NCBI GenBank assembly: GCA_964393815.1 | Contig: CAYMUP010000026.1 | Location: 1 to 13,045 of the forward strand | DNA: 13,045 nt | Origin: JAGXIT01 sp964393815 | GTDB lineage: Bacteria; Patescibacteriota; Saccharimonadia; Saccharimonadales; UBA4665 | Reading direction: 5' to 3' | Part shown: piece by piece, positions 1 to 6,660 of the stretch | How positions within the stretch are numbered: position 1 is the stretch's first letter | How the letters are laid out: every line of letters begins with the position of its first letter | Notes under the pieces: model-generated | Databases searched by the model: none | What the model was told of the DNA's origin: nothing | Seen by the model: only the letters and a program-made list of their open reading frames with translations | Position numbers and translations under genes: made by a program

Positions 1-54
1 AGCGCAGGACTCATAAGCCTGAGGTCGGTGGTTCGAGCCCACCTGGTGCTACCA
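1..54 (+). tRNA. tRNA with CAU anticodon (Met elongator or Ile2), 3' part only
   Basis: The 5' part lies outside the window. The anticodon loop CTCATAA is at 10-16 with CAT at 12-14. Anticodon stem arms are 5-9 and 17-21, with an A-G mismatch at the loop-closing pair. The T arm GGTGG-TTCGAGC-CCACC is at 27-43. The acceptor 3' strand TGGTGCT is at 44-50, followed by the discriminator A and an encoded CCA end. The anticodon stem lacks the three G-C pairs of an initiator tRNA, so it is elongator Met or the Ile tRNA whose C34 TilS converts to lysidine. The missing D arm and acceptor 5' strand prevent a choice. tilS lies about 2 kb away on the same strand. Confidence 0.9.
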
Positions 55-58
55 AGGT

Positions 59-88
59 AAAAAGCCCATCTTAATCGGTGGGCTTTTT
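59..88 (+). terminator. Bidirectional intrinsic terminator between tRNA and convergent operon
   Basis: GCCCATC (64-70) pairs with GGTGGGC (77-83), with one T-G wobble, around a 6-nt loop. It is flanked by A5 before and T5 after. Because A and T runs flank both sides, it can stop the tRNA transcript on the plus strand and the HD/phosphatase operon on the minus strand, whose last stop codon is at 146-148. Confidence 0.85.
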
Positions 89-145
89 ACGAAAGAACGA
101 TCATATGTTTATCAGAGTGCAAAATTTGATTACTTAAATTAGCTA

Positions 146-748
146 TTAGCTTGGACGGTTAAAGTAGTGGGGTGACTTTAGGAGGAGGGTGTACAGCTCC
201 TGATAATACTCATTGACCTCAGGTGAAAGCGCTATTTTAGAAGCCTTAGCGGCGTGCAACTGAGCTGAAGTTATTCCTTCTTTTTGCCAGGTATAGCCTT
301 CGTGGATATAGATAAGCATGATGGGCATTATTTTATCTAGGGCATACACAAAGCACGATTCAGGTGTCGAACGATCTTCATAGGATGATATAAGCGAGTG
401 TATTTCCGGGAAGTCTTCCCAGTCTGCTTGGAGTTTTTGCGCGGCTACTTTTTCTCGCTCATGCTTTGTGGCAAGTTCGTCCGAGCTGGCAAATGCATAG
501 GTATCACCAGCGTGTATCTCTACTAGGTCATGCACGAGCGCATAACGTATGAGTAGATCACGATCTAGTTTTGGAAAATGCGAGGCTAAAAACCAGGCAG
601 TCATGGCGAGATTATAGCTATGCTCTGTGTCGTTCTCTCGGTCCATTTTGGTTCCATGTTTTCTGTGGACCATGCGATCAATTTTGTTGAACTGTTGTAG
701 TAGCACTTGCAGCTCTAATAACCGATGTATGTCGGGTTTTTCGCTCAT
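146..748 (-). CDS. HD-domain phosphohydrolase, YfbR/HDDC2-like (putative 5'-nucleotidase)
   Basis: A 200-residue protein. It shows the HD-superfamily metal-binding pattern: H43 in TEHSYNLAMT, H73-D74 in ALVHDLVEIHAGDT, and a distal D138 in YALDKI. The E77 and D82 spacing after the HD pair resembles the YfbR/HDDC2 group of nucleoside-monophosphate phosphatases, so dephosphorylation of (deoxy)nucleoside monophosphates in the cytoplasm is the best guess; the substrate is not readable from sequence. The open frame extends upstream to 991, but ATG at 748-746 is preferred because it overlaps the upstream stop as ATGA and because the extension would lie wholly inside the phosphatase gene and is arginine-rich and low in complexity. 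It is the second gene of a translationally coupled pair of phosphohydrolases, consistent with a nucleotide clean-up role. Family call is good; exact substrate is inference. Confidence 0.85.
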   Translation of the reverse strand: MSEKPDIHRLLELQVLLQQFNKIDRMVHRKHGTKMDRENDTEHSYNLAMTAWFLASHFPKLDRDLLIRYALVHDLVEIHAGDTYAFASSDELATKHEREKVAAQKLQADWEDFPEIHSLISSYEDRSTPESCFVYALDKIMPIMLIYIHEGYTWQKEGITSAQLHAAKASKIALSPEVNEYYQELYTLLLKSPHYFNRPS

Positions 749-1305
749 ATGTACTCCAAGATTTCGGCGTGGGGGAGGGGAGATTTGTTTTCGAACTCTT
801 TGGTGTAAGGTTCGTCGTTTACGGCGCGTTTTAGAGCGCGGCCAAACGCACTGTGGCTGACTACAAGGATGTTTTCCTCTGGCAGCGAATGTAAATATTC
901 TAGAGCTTTCTTTGCGCGCAGTTGCAGTTGCTCGATGGTTTCCGCGCCTTCGTAATCTGCGAGATCGTAATACGTTTTGCCAGATTCCCAAAAGGCATTC
1001 CAGCTGGTCTGCTCAAGCTCACCAAATTGTAGCTCTACCACGAGATCAGATGTGACGATCCTACTTAAGGGATAGTCGATGGCATTAGCAATGATCTCGG
1101 CAGTTTCGCGGGCACGCACGAGCGGGGAACAGACGATGAGGTCGGGTTTGAATTTTGTACTCACGGCTTTGTCGGCGGCAACTTGCGCCTGCGCTTTACC
1201 CTTGGCGGTGAGCCCTTTATCATTTGGAGCGCCTGGCTTCGTGGCAAACACATCTTCGATGTTGATGTAGCTTTCGCCGTGTCTCACAAAATACAAGTGT
1301 TTCAT
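745..1305 (-). CDS. Histidine phosphatase family protein (phosphoglycerate mutase-like)
   Basis: A 186-residue cytoplasmic protein of the histidine phosphatase superfamily. The catalytic motif VRHGES near the N terminus supplies the phospho-accepting H9 with R8. SPLVRARETA (R64) is the second phosphate-pocket motif, E91 in ELQFGELE fits the proton-donor region, and VVSHSAFGRAL carries the second catalytic histidine H151. The usual SHGG is SHSA here. The family includes phosphoglycerate mutases, alpha-ribazole phosphatase and broad phosphatases; this length and the motifs do not decide between them, though a small phosphatase is likelier than a glycolytic mutase. A GTG one codon upstream (1308) is possible. 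ATG 1305 is chosen because a TATACT box at 1319-1314 would start transcription almost at this codon. Its TGA overlaps the ATG of the HD gene. Confidence 0.85.
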   Translation of the reverse strand: MKHLYFVRHGESYINIEDVFATKPGAPNDKGLTAKGKAQAQVAADKAVSTKFKPDLIVCSPLVRARETAEIIANAIDYPLSRIVTSDLVVELQFGELEQTSWNAFWESGKTYYDLADYEGAETIEQLQLRAKKALEYLHSLPEENILVVSHSAFGRALKRAVNDEPYTKEFENKSPLPHAEILEYI

Positions 1306-1313
1306 CACAGGTT

Positions 1314-1319
1314 AGTATA
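1314..1319 (-). promoter_or_regulatory. -10 box of the phosphatase/HD operon
   Basis: TATACT read on the minus strand, 8 nt before the ATG at 1305, predicting a leaderless mRNA. No good -35 is seen; the -35 position falls inside repeat copy A, where the sequence is CAGGTG. Confidence 0.6.
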
Positions 1320-1332
1320 CGCCAGTTTTAAA

Positions 1333-1374
1333 ATTTCACCTGGGATTAGTTTTTAACAGGGGTGAGTTTCACTT
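1333..1374 (-). repeat. 42-nt interspersed repeat, copy A
   Basis: Read on the minus strand it begins AAGTGAAACTCACC and ends CCCAGGTGAAAT. By hand alignment without gaps it matches copy B (4905-4946) at 35 of 42 positions, with both ends identical. It sits between two divergent promoters. TCACC near the left end can pair with GGTGA near the right end. Confidence 0.85.
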
Positions 1375-1377
1375 GGT

Positions 1378-1405
1378 TTGCCCGCGTGTAGTTTTCTGCT
1401 ACAAT
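1378..1405 (+). promoter_or_regulatory. Promoter of the leader ORF and unknown gene
   Basis: TTGCCC (1378-1383), a 16-nt spacer, then TACAAT (1400-1405). Expected transcription start is about 1412, five nt before an ATG at 1417. It faces away from the phosphatase promoter, with repeat copy A between them. Confidence 0.55.
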
Positions 1406-1416
1406 AAAGTCTCGAG

Positions 1417-1512
1417 ATGAAGCAACAAACGCGACAAATCGAAATAGCAGGAAAAGTAAGCGGCATTGCCGCTTTTTTTGTAACCAAAAGCCATAAAGGG
1501 GGCACAAAATGA
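1417..1512 (+). CDS. Possible 31-residue leader peptide
   Basis: ATG at 1417 opens a 31-codon frame beginning MKQQTRQIEIAGKV and ending HKGGTK. Its TGA overlaps the ATG of the next gene (ATGA at 1509-1512), the same junction seen in the minus-strand operon. The ATG is 12 nt after the -10 box, as at other first genes here. A terminator hairpin lies inside the frame, so this could be an attenuation leader whose translation affects read-through. The peptide has no recognisable family and no obvious run of one amino acid. The frame could also be chance, with the region instead making a short RNA ending at 1479. Confidence 0.4.
   Translation: MKQQTRQIEIAGKVSGIAAFFVTKSHKGGTK
1459..1479 (+). terminator. 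Intrinsic terminator inside the leader
   Basis: AGCGGC (1459-1464), loop ATT, GCCGCT (1468-1473), then a T run to 1479. It lies about 50-70 nt after the predicted transcription start and 30 nt before the next gene's start. A competing hairpin GCTTTT (1471-1476) with AAAAGC (1486-1491) reuses the 3' arm, so alternative folds are possible. Confidence 0.65.
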
Positions 1513-2018
1513 CACTCGTCCTACCATCACGCGCAGAAGCTTTAATAACTAGTAGAAATTGGATGCCGGCGACCCAGGAGTCCAGTGGGAGTGTTACATA
1601 TGAGGGCTATACCTTTGACGTCGCGCCCGTCGACGCGCTTGATGCAAATGAGGCGATACAGGATGCATTGGCAGTCGAGGGCAATAGGCCAAGAAACGAG
1701 ATTAACCGTCTACTCGCATCGTGGGCAGGCTGTGTATTACTAACGCCCCAAAAGGAATTTGATGAACCTTTTGATGGTATCAGGCAAATCAGAGTTGCTT
1801 ATTTGGAAAAAATGTTGGGAGGAAGTGGTACTGCTATGCTGGGAGATGGGGAGGGATCGTGGATAGACGACGTGACTGGCCTAAGACCAATACTTATGGG
1901 GTCTTCTGATAGATTACGAAGACAGCAAGAGGTATATGAAGTCGAGATGATTGCGCGCTACGATCGTTTAAAGATTAAATGGCCAGGAAGAAACCGGAAT
2001 AATCACTACAACATTTGA
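1509..2018 (+). CDS. Hypothetical protein, unknown family
   Basis: I do not recognise this 169-residue protein. It has no signal peptide or membrane segment. The composition is mixed: an acidic N-terminal half (DAPVDALDANE-like stretches), a central glycine-rich piece around residues 104-116 (GGSGTAMLGDGEG), and a C-terminal basic tail rich in Arg and Asn. The start is well supported: AAGGGGG ends about 8 nt before the ATG, and the ATG overlaps the stop of the putative leader ORF. It is one of few genes here with a clear Shine-Dalgarno, as expected for a gene not at the 5' end of its mRNA. Its TGA lies only 6 nt before the -10 box of tilS. Function cannot be inferred from the neighbours. Confidence 0.6.
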   Translation: MTLVLPSRAEALITSRNWMPATQESSGSVTYEGYTFDVAPVDALDANEAIQDALAVEGNRPRNEINRLLASWAGCVLLTPQKEFDEPFDGIRQIRVAYLEKMLGGSGTAMLGDGEGSWIDDVTGLRPILMGSSDRLRRQQEVYEVEMIARYDRLKIKWPGRNRNNHYNI

Positions 2019-2024
2019 GTAAGG

Positions 2025-2030
2025 TACAAT
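2025..2030 (+). promoter_or_regulatory. -10 box of tilS
   Basis: TACAAT seven nt before the tilS ATG, so the predicted transcript begins at or next to the start codon. No clear -35 is visible. Confidence 0.55.
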
Positions 2031-2037
2031 CGTAGGC

Positions 2038-2943
2038 ATGAAGGTTGCGGTGCCTGAGGGCAAGTGGGTGGTGGCGGTGAGTGGCGGCGTAGACAGCGTG
2101 GTGCTGCTAGATTTGATTGCCCAACAAATGATCAAAGATCAAAGATCGAAGGTCAACGTACTCGTGGCTCACTTTGACCACGGGATTCGGCCGGAGTCGT
2201 CAGAAGACGCTACTTTTGTCGGTCAGCTGGCAAAAAAATACGGGCTGGCATTTTTCACCGAGCGGGCAGAGCTGGGTGCAGGCGCAAGCGAGGCGGTGGC
2301 TCGAAAAGCGCGGTACGGCTTCTTGAGGCGCGTGCAGAAAGAGCAGGGGGCAGATGGCATCATTACCGCTCATCATGAGGACGATCTGCTCGAAACTATG
2401 ATCCTTAATTTGCAGCGAGGTACGGGCAGTAAGGGGCTGAGCTCGCTACGCTCTACCGATGAGCTTATACGGCCACTGCTAGGCTTTAATAAAAGTGAGA
2501 TTCTGGGCTATGCAAAAAAACACGGCCTCAAGTGGCATGAAGACGCTACCAATGCCGATGATAGTTACGCTCGAAACAGAGTACGACATCAGCTACTCCC
2601 AAAGATTTCTGATAATGAAAAGCAGGCTTTACTGCTGACGTCTAAAAAGGCGAGTAAGCTGAATGCTGAAATCGCAGAATTAGTTTGTGGGTATTTGTCT
2701 AGCCAGCCAAGTAAGGATACGCTTGATAGAGAGCATTTTCGGGATTTGCCAGATGAGGTGAAGGCCGAAGTTTTGGTGCACTGGCTGCGACGTGAAACCA
2801 ATGTGGAAGTAAGCCGGCAGATGATTGAGCGGCTAGTGGCTGCGATCGTAGCCGGTCGAAACAATTCAATGGTCGATGTGGCTCGTGGATATAGTCTGCG
2901 CATCGCTCGTAGTGCAGTGGTGCTCAAAGAAGGGGTGAAATAG
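2038..2943 (+). CDS. tilS: tRNA(Ile)-lysidine synthase TilS
   Basis: A 301-residue ATP-dependent enzyme that attaches lysine to C34 of tRNA-Ile(CAU), switching its charging from Met to Ile and its decoding to AUA. The PP-loop SGGVDS is at residues 15-20. Other TilS signatures follow in order: HFDHGIRPESSEDA (45-58), AHHEDDLLETM (111-121), QRGTGSKGL (126-134), RPLL (145-148) and EDATNADDSYARNRVR (168-183). The catalytic N-terminal domain is complete and a helical extension follows. There is no long C-terminal substrate-binding region as in the ~430-residue E. coli enzyme, as in other short TilS proteins. Residues 31-38 (MIKDQRSK) are encoded by a heptamer tandem repeat. The start at 2038 fits both the -10 box seven nt upstream and the usual N-terminal length before the PP-loop. 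Confidence 0.95.
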   Translation: MKVAVPEGKWVVAVSGGVDSVVLLDLIAQQMIKDQRSKVNVLVAHFDHGIRPESSEDATFVGQLAKKYGLAFFTERAELGAGASEAVARKARYGFLRRVQKEQGADGIITAHHEDDLLETMILNLQRGTGSKGLSSLRSTDELIRPLLGFNKSEILGYAKKHGLKWHEDATNADDSYARNRVRHQLLPKISDNEKQALLLTSKKASKLNAEIAELVCGYLSSQPSKDTLDREHFRDLPDEVKAEVLVHWLRRETNVEVSRQMIERLVAAIVAGRNNSMVDVARGYSLRIARSAVVLKEGVK

Positions 2944-2957
2944 AGCTCAATCTGTTG

Positions 2958-2963
2958 TATACT
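2958..2963 (+). promoter_or_regulatory. -10 box of ftsH
   Basis: TATACT eight nt before the ftsH ATG, in the 28-nt gap after tilS. It predicts a leaderless ftsH mRNA. The -35 region lies in the tilS 3' end and is weak. Confidence 0.6.
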
Positions 2964-2971
2964 AGCAGAAC

Positions 2972-4837
2972 ATGAATGTGAATAAACCAGGTCCGTCTAA
3001 GCACGGCAATCAGAAACAATCAACCAAAAACTGGAGCATGATTTTGTTGGCAATTTTTGCCGGGATTTTTGTGCTGAGTATATTTATGCAGCCCAACAAG
3101 CTCGACGAAAAGCCCATCTACCAGGTTATCTCCGCTGCAAATGCAGGTAAATATAGCAAAATTGAAGTTCGCGGCCAGGAACTACTCGTCACTAAAAAGG
3201 GTGATGACAAACCAACTATCAAAGCTCGCAAAGAGGAAAACATCAACCTGAAAGAGCTTGGTCTTGACGCTAAAAAGGTGGAAGTCACTGTCAAACCAGC
3301 GAGCTCAACGTCTTCAAATGTTGTTGCCTTTCTTCTTACGTCACTTCTCCCGATACTGCTTATCGGTGGTTTCCTGCTATGGATGATGCGCAGTGCACAA
3401 GGCCAGGGCAATCAAGCGCTGAGCTTTGGTAAAAGCCGCGCAAGGCTCTACGGCAACGAAAAAGACAAGGTCACATTTAAAACCGTTGCTGGCCAAGATG
3501 AGGCAAAGCAAGATCTACAAGAAGTCGTTGAGTTCCTCAAATTCCCTAAAAAGTTTGATAAACTCGGCGCCAAAATCCCCAAGGGCGTGCTGCTCGTTGG
3601 CCCTCCGGGTACCGGTAAGACCATGCTTGCCCGCGCCGTCGCTGGTGAAGCCGGAGTACCTTTCTTTAGTATTTCTGGTTCAGAATTTGTCGAAATGTTC
3701 GTGGGTGTGGGTGCGAGCCGTGTGCGTGACCTGTTTGCCAAGGCTAAAAAGAACGCGCCATGCATTATCTTTGTAGACGAAATTGACGCTGTAGGACGCC
3801 GCCGCGGTTCTGGTATGGGCGGTGGTCACGACGAGCGTGAACAGACGCTTAACCAGATTTTGGTCGAAATGGACGGCTTTGAACAGGGCCAAAACGTGAT
3901 TGTGCTGGCTGCTACTAACCGGGCAGACGTGCTCGATCCCGCATTGCTGCGTCCTGGCCGCTTTGATCGCCGCGTGAACATTGGTTTGCCAGACCGACCA
4001 GATCGCAAAGCGATACTTGAAATACACTTCGAGAAAAAACCGATTGCTAAAGACGTCGATATCGACGCGCTTGCTGCAAAAACTGCAGGTTCGTCTGGCG
4101 CAGATTTAGCTAACATCGCAAATGAATCAGCGATTATCGCTGCTCGTCGCAATCACACCGAGATTACGCGGGACGACGTTACAGAAGCCTTTGAACGTGT
4201 CGCCATTGGACCAGAGCGTAAGAGCAAGGTCATGAACGACAAAGAAAAAGAACTCACGGCCTACCACGAAGCTGGCCATGCCATCGTCGGACATGTGCTG
4301 CCAGATAGCGATGTTGTGCATAAGGTCACCATTATTCCGCGCGGCGGCACTGGCGGCGTAACCTGGTTTATCCCGCCGGAAGACAAGAGCTACCACAGCA
4401 TCATCGAGTACAAAGATGTACTGGCGCGTATGCTCGGTGGGCGCATCGCGGAAGAGGTCAAGTATGGCCTGGACCGCGTAACCACTGGTGCGGGCAGTGA
4501 CCTGCAAAAGGCCGCAGAACTCGCACGCGAGATGGTCACCAACCAAGGTATGGGCAAAAAACTGCGCGACCAGGTGTTCCATGTGGAAGAAGGCATGATG
4601 CTCGACCGGCTGACTCACGAGCGACAGTACTCCGAAGACACCGCAAAGATCATTGATGACGAAATAGAGTCGCTCATTTCTGAGGCGGCAAACCGTGCTC
4701 GCACAGTCATCAAGGCGAACTTGAAGCAGCTTGAGCAGCTCAAAGATGCTCTGCTCGAAAAAGAAACGGTTGAAGCTGACGAAGTCTTGCAGCTCCTCGA
4801 AGGCACGCATCTACCTAAAGAAGCCGCATTGTACTAG
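2972..4837 (+). CDS. ftsH: ATP-dependent zinc metalloprotease FtsH
   Basis: A 621-residue membrane-anchored AAA+ protease that degrades misfolded membrane proteins and short-lived regulators as a hexamer. Two membrane segments (about residues 22-39 and 117-138) flank a small extracytoplasmic domain. The AAA domain has Walker A GPPGTGKT (210-217), Walker B IIFVDEID (265-272), and the second region of homology ATNRADVLDPALLRPGRFDR (314-333) with its arginine fingers. The protease domain carries HEAGH (432-436), with the third zinc ligand D510 in TTGAGSD. The pore motif FVGVG (243-247) is present. Length and order are standard. The C-terminal tail ends soon after the helical domain. It has its own promoter, but nothing clearly terminates tilS before it. 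No missing key residue. Confidence 0.98.
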   Translation: MNVNKPGPSKHGNQKQSTKNWSMILLAIFAGIFVLSIFMQPNKLDEKPIYQVISAANAGKYSKIEVRGQELLVTKKGDDKPTIKARKEENINLKELGLDAKKVEVTVKPASSTSSNVVAFLLTSLLPILLIGGFLLWMMRSAQGQGNQALSFGKSRARLYGNEKDKVTFKTVAGQDEAKQDLQEVVEFLKFPKKFDKLGAKIPKGVLLVGPPGTGKTMLARAVAGEAGVPFFSISGSEFVEMFVGVGASRVRDLFAKAKKNAPCIIFVDEIDAVGRRRGSGMGGGHDEREQTLNQILVEMDGFEQGQNVIVLAATNRADVLDPALLRPGRFDRRVNIGLPDRPDRKAILEIHFEKKPIAKDVDIDALAAKTAGSSGADLANIANESAIIAARRNHTEITRDDVTEAFERVAIGPERKSKVMNDKEKELTAYHEAGHAIVGHVLPDSDVVHKVTIIPRGGTGGVTWFIPPEDKSYHSIIEYKDVLARMLGGRIAEEVKYGLDRVTTGAGSDLQKAAELAREMVTNQGMGKKLRDQVFHVEEGMMLDRLTHERQYSEDTAKIIDDEIESLISEAANRARTVIKANLKQLEQLKDALLEKETVEADEVLQLLEGTHLPKEAALY

Positions 4838-4893
4838 ATGTTGGATACTGATGGACAACACGATGTTACAGCGTGTAATATCTAAAACATCTA
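4835..4893 (+). repeat. Imperfect inverted repeat at the ftsH stop codon
   Basis: TAGATGTT (4835-4842, including the TAG stop) is complementary to AACATCTA (4886-4893). Inside it GATA can pair with TATC, and ACACG with CGTGT. There is no T run after it, so it is more likely an mRNA 3'-end stabilising hairpin or a cruciform than an intrinsic terminator. Confidence 0.55.
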
Positions 4894-4904
4894 ATTACCG
4901 AATG

Positions 4905-4946
4905 AAGTGAAACTCACCGAAGTTAAAATTCCATCCCAGGTGAAAT
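4905..4946 (+). repeat. 42-nt interspersed repeat, copy B
   Basis: Begins AAGTGAAACTCACC and ends CCCAGGTGAAAT, identical to copy A over both ends. It matches copy C at 34 of 42 positions without gaps, counted by hand. It lies in the 191-nt ftsH-murJ gap. The rest of that gap holds a 9-bp direct repeat ATGAGCTAG (4973-4981, 4984-4992) and a GCCC/GGGC inverted repeat just before the murJ -10 box. Confidence 0.85.
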
Positions 4947-5012
4947 ATCTTGCAGAGGTGACCGAGACGCGCATGAGCTAGAAATGAGCTAGTCGCCCCA
5001 AGAGAAGTGGGC

Positions 5013-5018
5013 TATACT
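5013..5018 (+). promoter_or_regulatory. -10 box of murJ
   Basis: TATACT ten nt before the GTG start. GCCC (4995-4998) and GGGC (5009-5012) form an inverted repeat directly before it. The -35 is weak. Confidence 0.55.
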
Positions 5019-5028
5019 GATAAGCGAA

Positions 5029-6627
5029 GTGTTTACTGCCATTCCACGCACGCGCAAACGAATTTCGTTTGGAAACGCCGCTATGCTTTTAGTGGCCACT
5101 GCCATGGTGGCGCAAGTCCTTGGATTTTTCCGCACGAAACTCGTCAATGCAAACTTTGCGGGTGTGCCGGCGAACTCTCCAGAAAATGCTGGTGTGTATT
5201 TCGCCGCTTTCGTTATACCTGACTTTGTTTTCTTCACTATAGCCGCAGGTGCGCTTGGCGTCGCCTTTATGCCGTATTTAAGCGACCGCTTGTATAAAGG
5301 AGACAGGAAAGGGGTATGGGAGCTTTCGAGTAGCCTGCTCAACCTGCTGTCCATCGTTATGCTCATCGTCGGTGCAATAATGTTTATCTTCGCTGATTTG
5401 CTGGTCGACACAGTAGTAGCACACGGGCTAACACACGAACAACAGCACAATGTGGCAGTTATGATGCGTTGGCTGGCGCTGAACCCCATGCTTTTTACTA
5501 TGTCTGGGGTGATTGCCGCGGTACAGCAGGTGTTTGGTCGGTTCTTTTTCTATGCGCTCGCGCCGATTTTTTATAACCTCAGTATTATTGCGGGGATTTA
5601 CATTTTTAAAGACAATGTGGGCATTGTGGGTCTGGCTATCGGTGCGGCCATCGGCGCAATTTTGCAACTACTCTTCATACTACTTGGCTCCTATGGATTA
5701 GGATTTCGTTGGCGACCAAAGATTATTCGCACCAAAGACTTTAAAGAAATGCTCAGGCAGTTGCCTCCACGGTCACTCGATCAGGGTATGGATCAGTTGC
5801 AAAACATCGTCGAGACGAATATTGCTTCAAGTAAAGCGCTCGGTGGCGCAACAGCCATCGGCAACTACAACAGCGCTTACGTGCTCCACACGGCGCCAAT
5901 TTTGCTCATCGGAACAGCAATTTCTACTGCAGTATTCCCGCGGCTCAATGCACGGATCAGTCAAGGAAGGCCCGACTTATTTAGACAAGATTTTCTTCGT
6001 ATCCTCCGCCTGATCATATGGTTAACACTGCCGATTGTAGTGGTAAGCTTTTTTGGTCGAGGCTACCTGGCTCGCCTGATCTTTTCCCAAGAATCAAACG
6101 AGATTAGCATTATATTTGGTTCACTTTGTGTGGCTATACTTTTTCGTACTTTGTTTGCGCTTATTTCTCGGTGGTTTTACGCGCAAAAAGACACTCGGAC
6201 ACCACTACTCGTTTCGGTTTTTGTCATTTTTCTTAACATTTTGCTGGCCTATTCACTCTCGAAGTCATATGGTGTGGCCGGGCTCGCCATTGCGCAGTCG
6301 ATCGTAGCAACAATTGAGGTTGTGATACTAGGCGTAATAATGCTTTCGCGTGATAGGAAGCTCTTTGACAAGTACTTTTGGAGTGAAATGTTCCGGGTTA
6401 TTTCGGTAACAGGTTTTAGCCTGGTAGCTGGCTTTATGGCGGTGCAGATCTGGCCGCTGATGTCGGCTGACAAGGGCATAACCCTCCTTTTCAAGCTTTC
6501 TGGGATTACCGGGATTACGCTCGGTACTCATTTGTTTGTCTCTGCCCTCTTTGGGCTCGATGAAGTCAAACCGGTCTTTAACTGGATCAGACGTTTTGCT
6601 CTTAGGCCACTTCGTATAGAGTATTAA
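5029..6627 (+). CDS. murJ: Lipid II flippase MurJ (MviN family)
   Basis: A 532-residue polytopic membrane protein of the MOP superfamily that flips lipid II across the cytoplasmic membrane for peptidoglycan synthesis. It is hydrophobic throughout, with about 14 predicted helices by eye, the usual MurJ number. Family marks include VLGFFRTKLV (30-39), matching the conserved Arg of helix 1, and AFVIPDFVFFTIAAGALGVAFMPYL-like sequence at 60-84, matching the IPN...AxGAFxxAFVP segment. QLPPRSLDQGMDQLQNIVETNIAS near residue 250 and the WFYAQKDTRTP loop near residue 390 are also typical. The start is GTG: no other in-frame start fits the -10 box, and the N terminus then has the basic MFTAIPRTRKR lead before helix 1. 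It runs to within 33 nt of lepA. It implies the cell makes a peptidoglycan wall. Confidence 0.95.
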   Translation: MFTAIPRTRKRISFGNAAMLLVATAMVAQVLGFFRTKLVNANFAGVPANSPENAGVYFAAFVIPDFVFFTIAAGALGVAFMPYLSDRLYKGDRKGVWELSSSLLNLLSIVMLIVGAIMFIFADLLVDTVVAHGLTHEQQHNVAVMMRWLALNPMLFTMSGVIAAVQQVFGRFFFYALAPIFYNLSIIAGIYIFKDNVGIVGLAIGAAIGAILQLLFILLGSYGLGFRWRPKIIRTKDFKEMLRQLPPRSLDQGMDQLQNIVETNIASSKALGGATAIGNYNSAYVLHTAPILLIGTAISTAVFPRLNARISQGRPDLFRQDFLRILRLIIWLTLPIVVVSFFGRGYLARLIFSQESNEISIIFGSLCVAILFRTLFALISRWFYAQKDTRTPLLVSVFVIFLNILLAYSLSKSYGVAGLAIAQSIVATIEVVILGVIMLSRDRKLFDKYFWSEMFRVISVTGFSLVAGFMAVQIWPLMSADKGITLLFKLSGITGITLGTHLFVSALFGLDEVKPVFNWIRRFALRPLRIEY

Positions 6628-6644
6628 AAACTCTTCACCTCTGT

Positions 6645-6650
6645 TATACT
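6645..6650 (+). promoter_or_regulatory. -10 box of lepA
   Basis: TATACT ten nt before the lepA ATG, in the 33-nt murJ-lepA gap. There is no convincing -35 and no Shine-Dalgarno, so a very short 5' leader is predicted. Confidence 0.55.
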
Positions 6651-6660
6651 GTCGTAACAA

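Noticed and set aside
221..229. AGGTGAAAG resembling an end of the 42-nt repeat
   Set aside because: Only a short core matches; the remaining 42-nt pattern is absent, so chance within the HD gene is likelier.
749..991. N-terminal extension of the HD protein to 281 residues
   Set aside because: It lies inside the phosphatase gene in another frame, is Arg-rich and low in complexity, and the ATG at 748 overlaps the upstream stop as ATGA.
4127..4810. Long antisense open frame (227 codons) opposite ftsH
   Set aside because: It has no promoter, ribosome site or recognisable motif, and lies opposite a strongly conserved gene whose codon bias opens the antisense frame.
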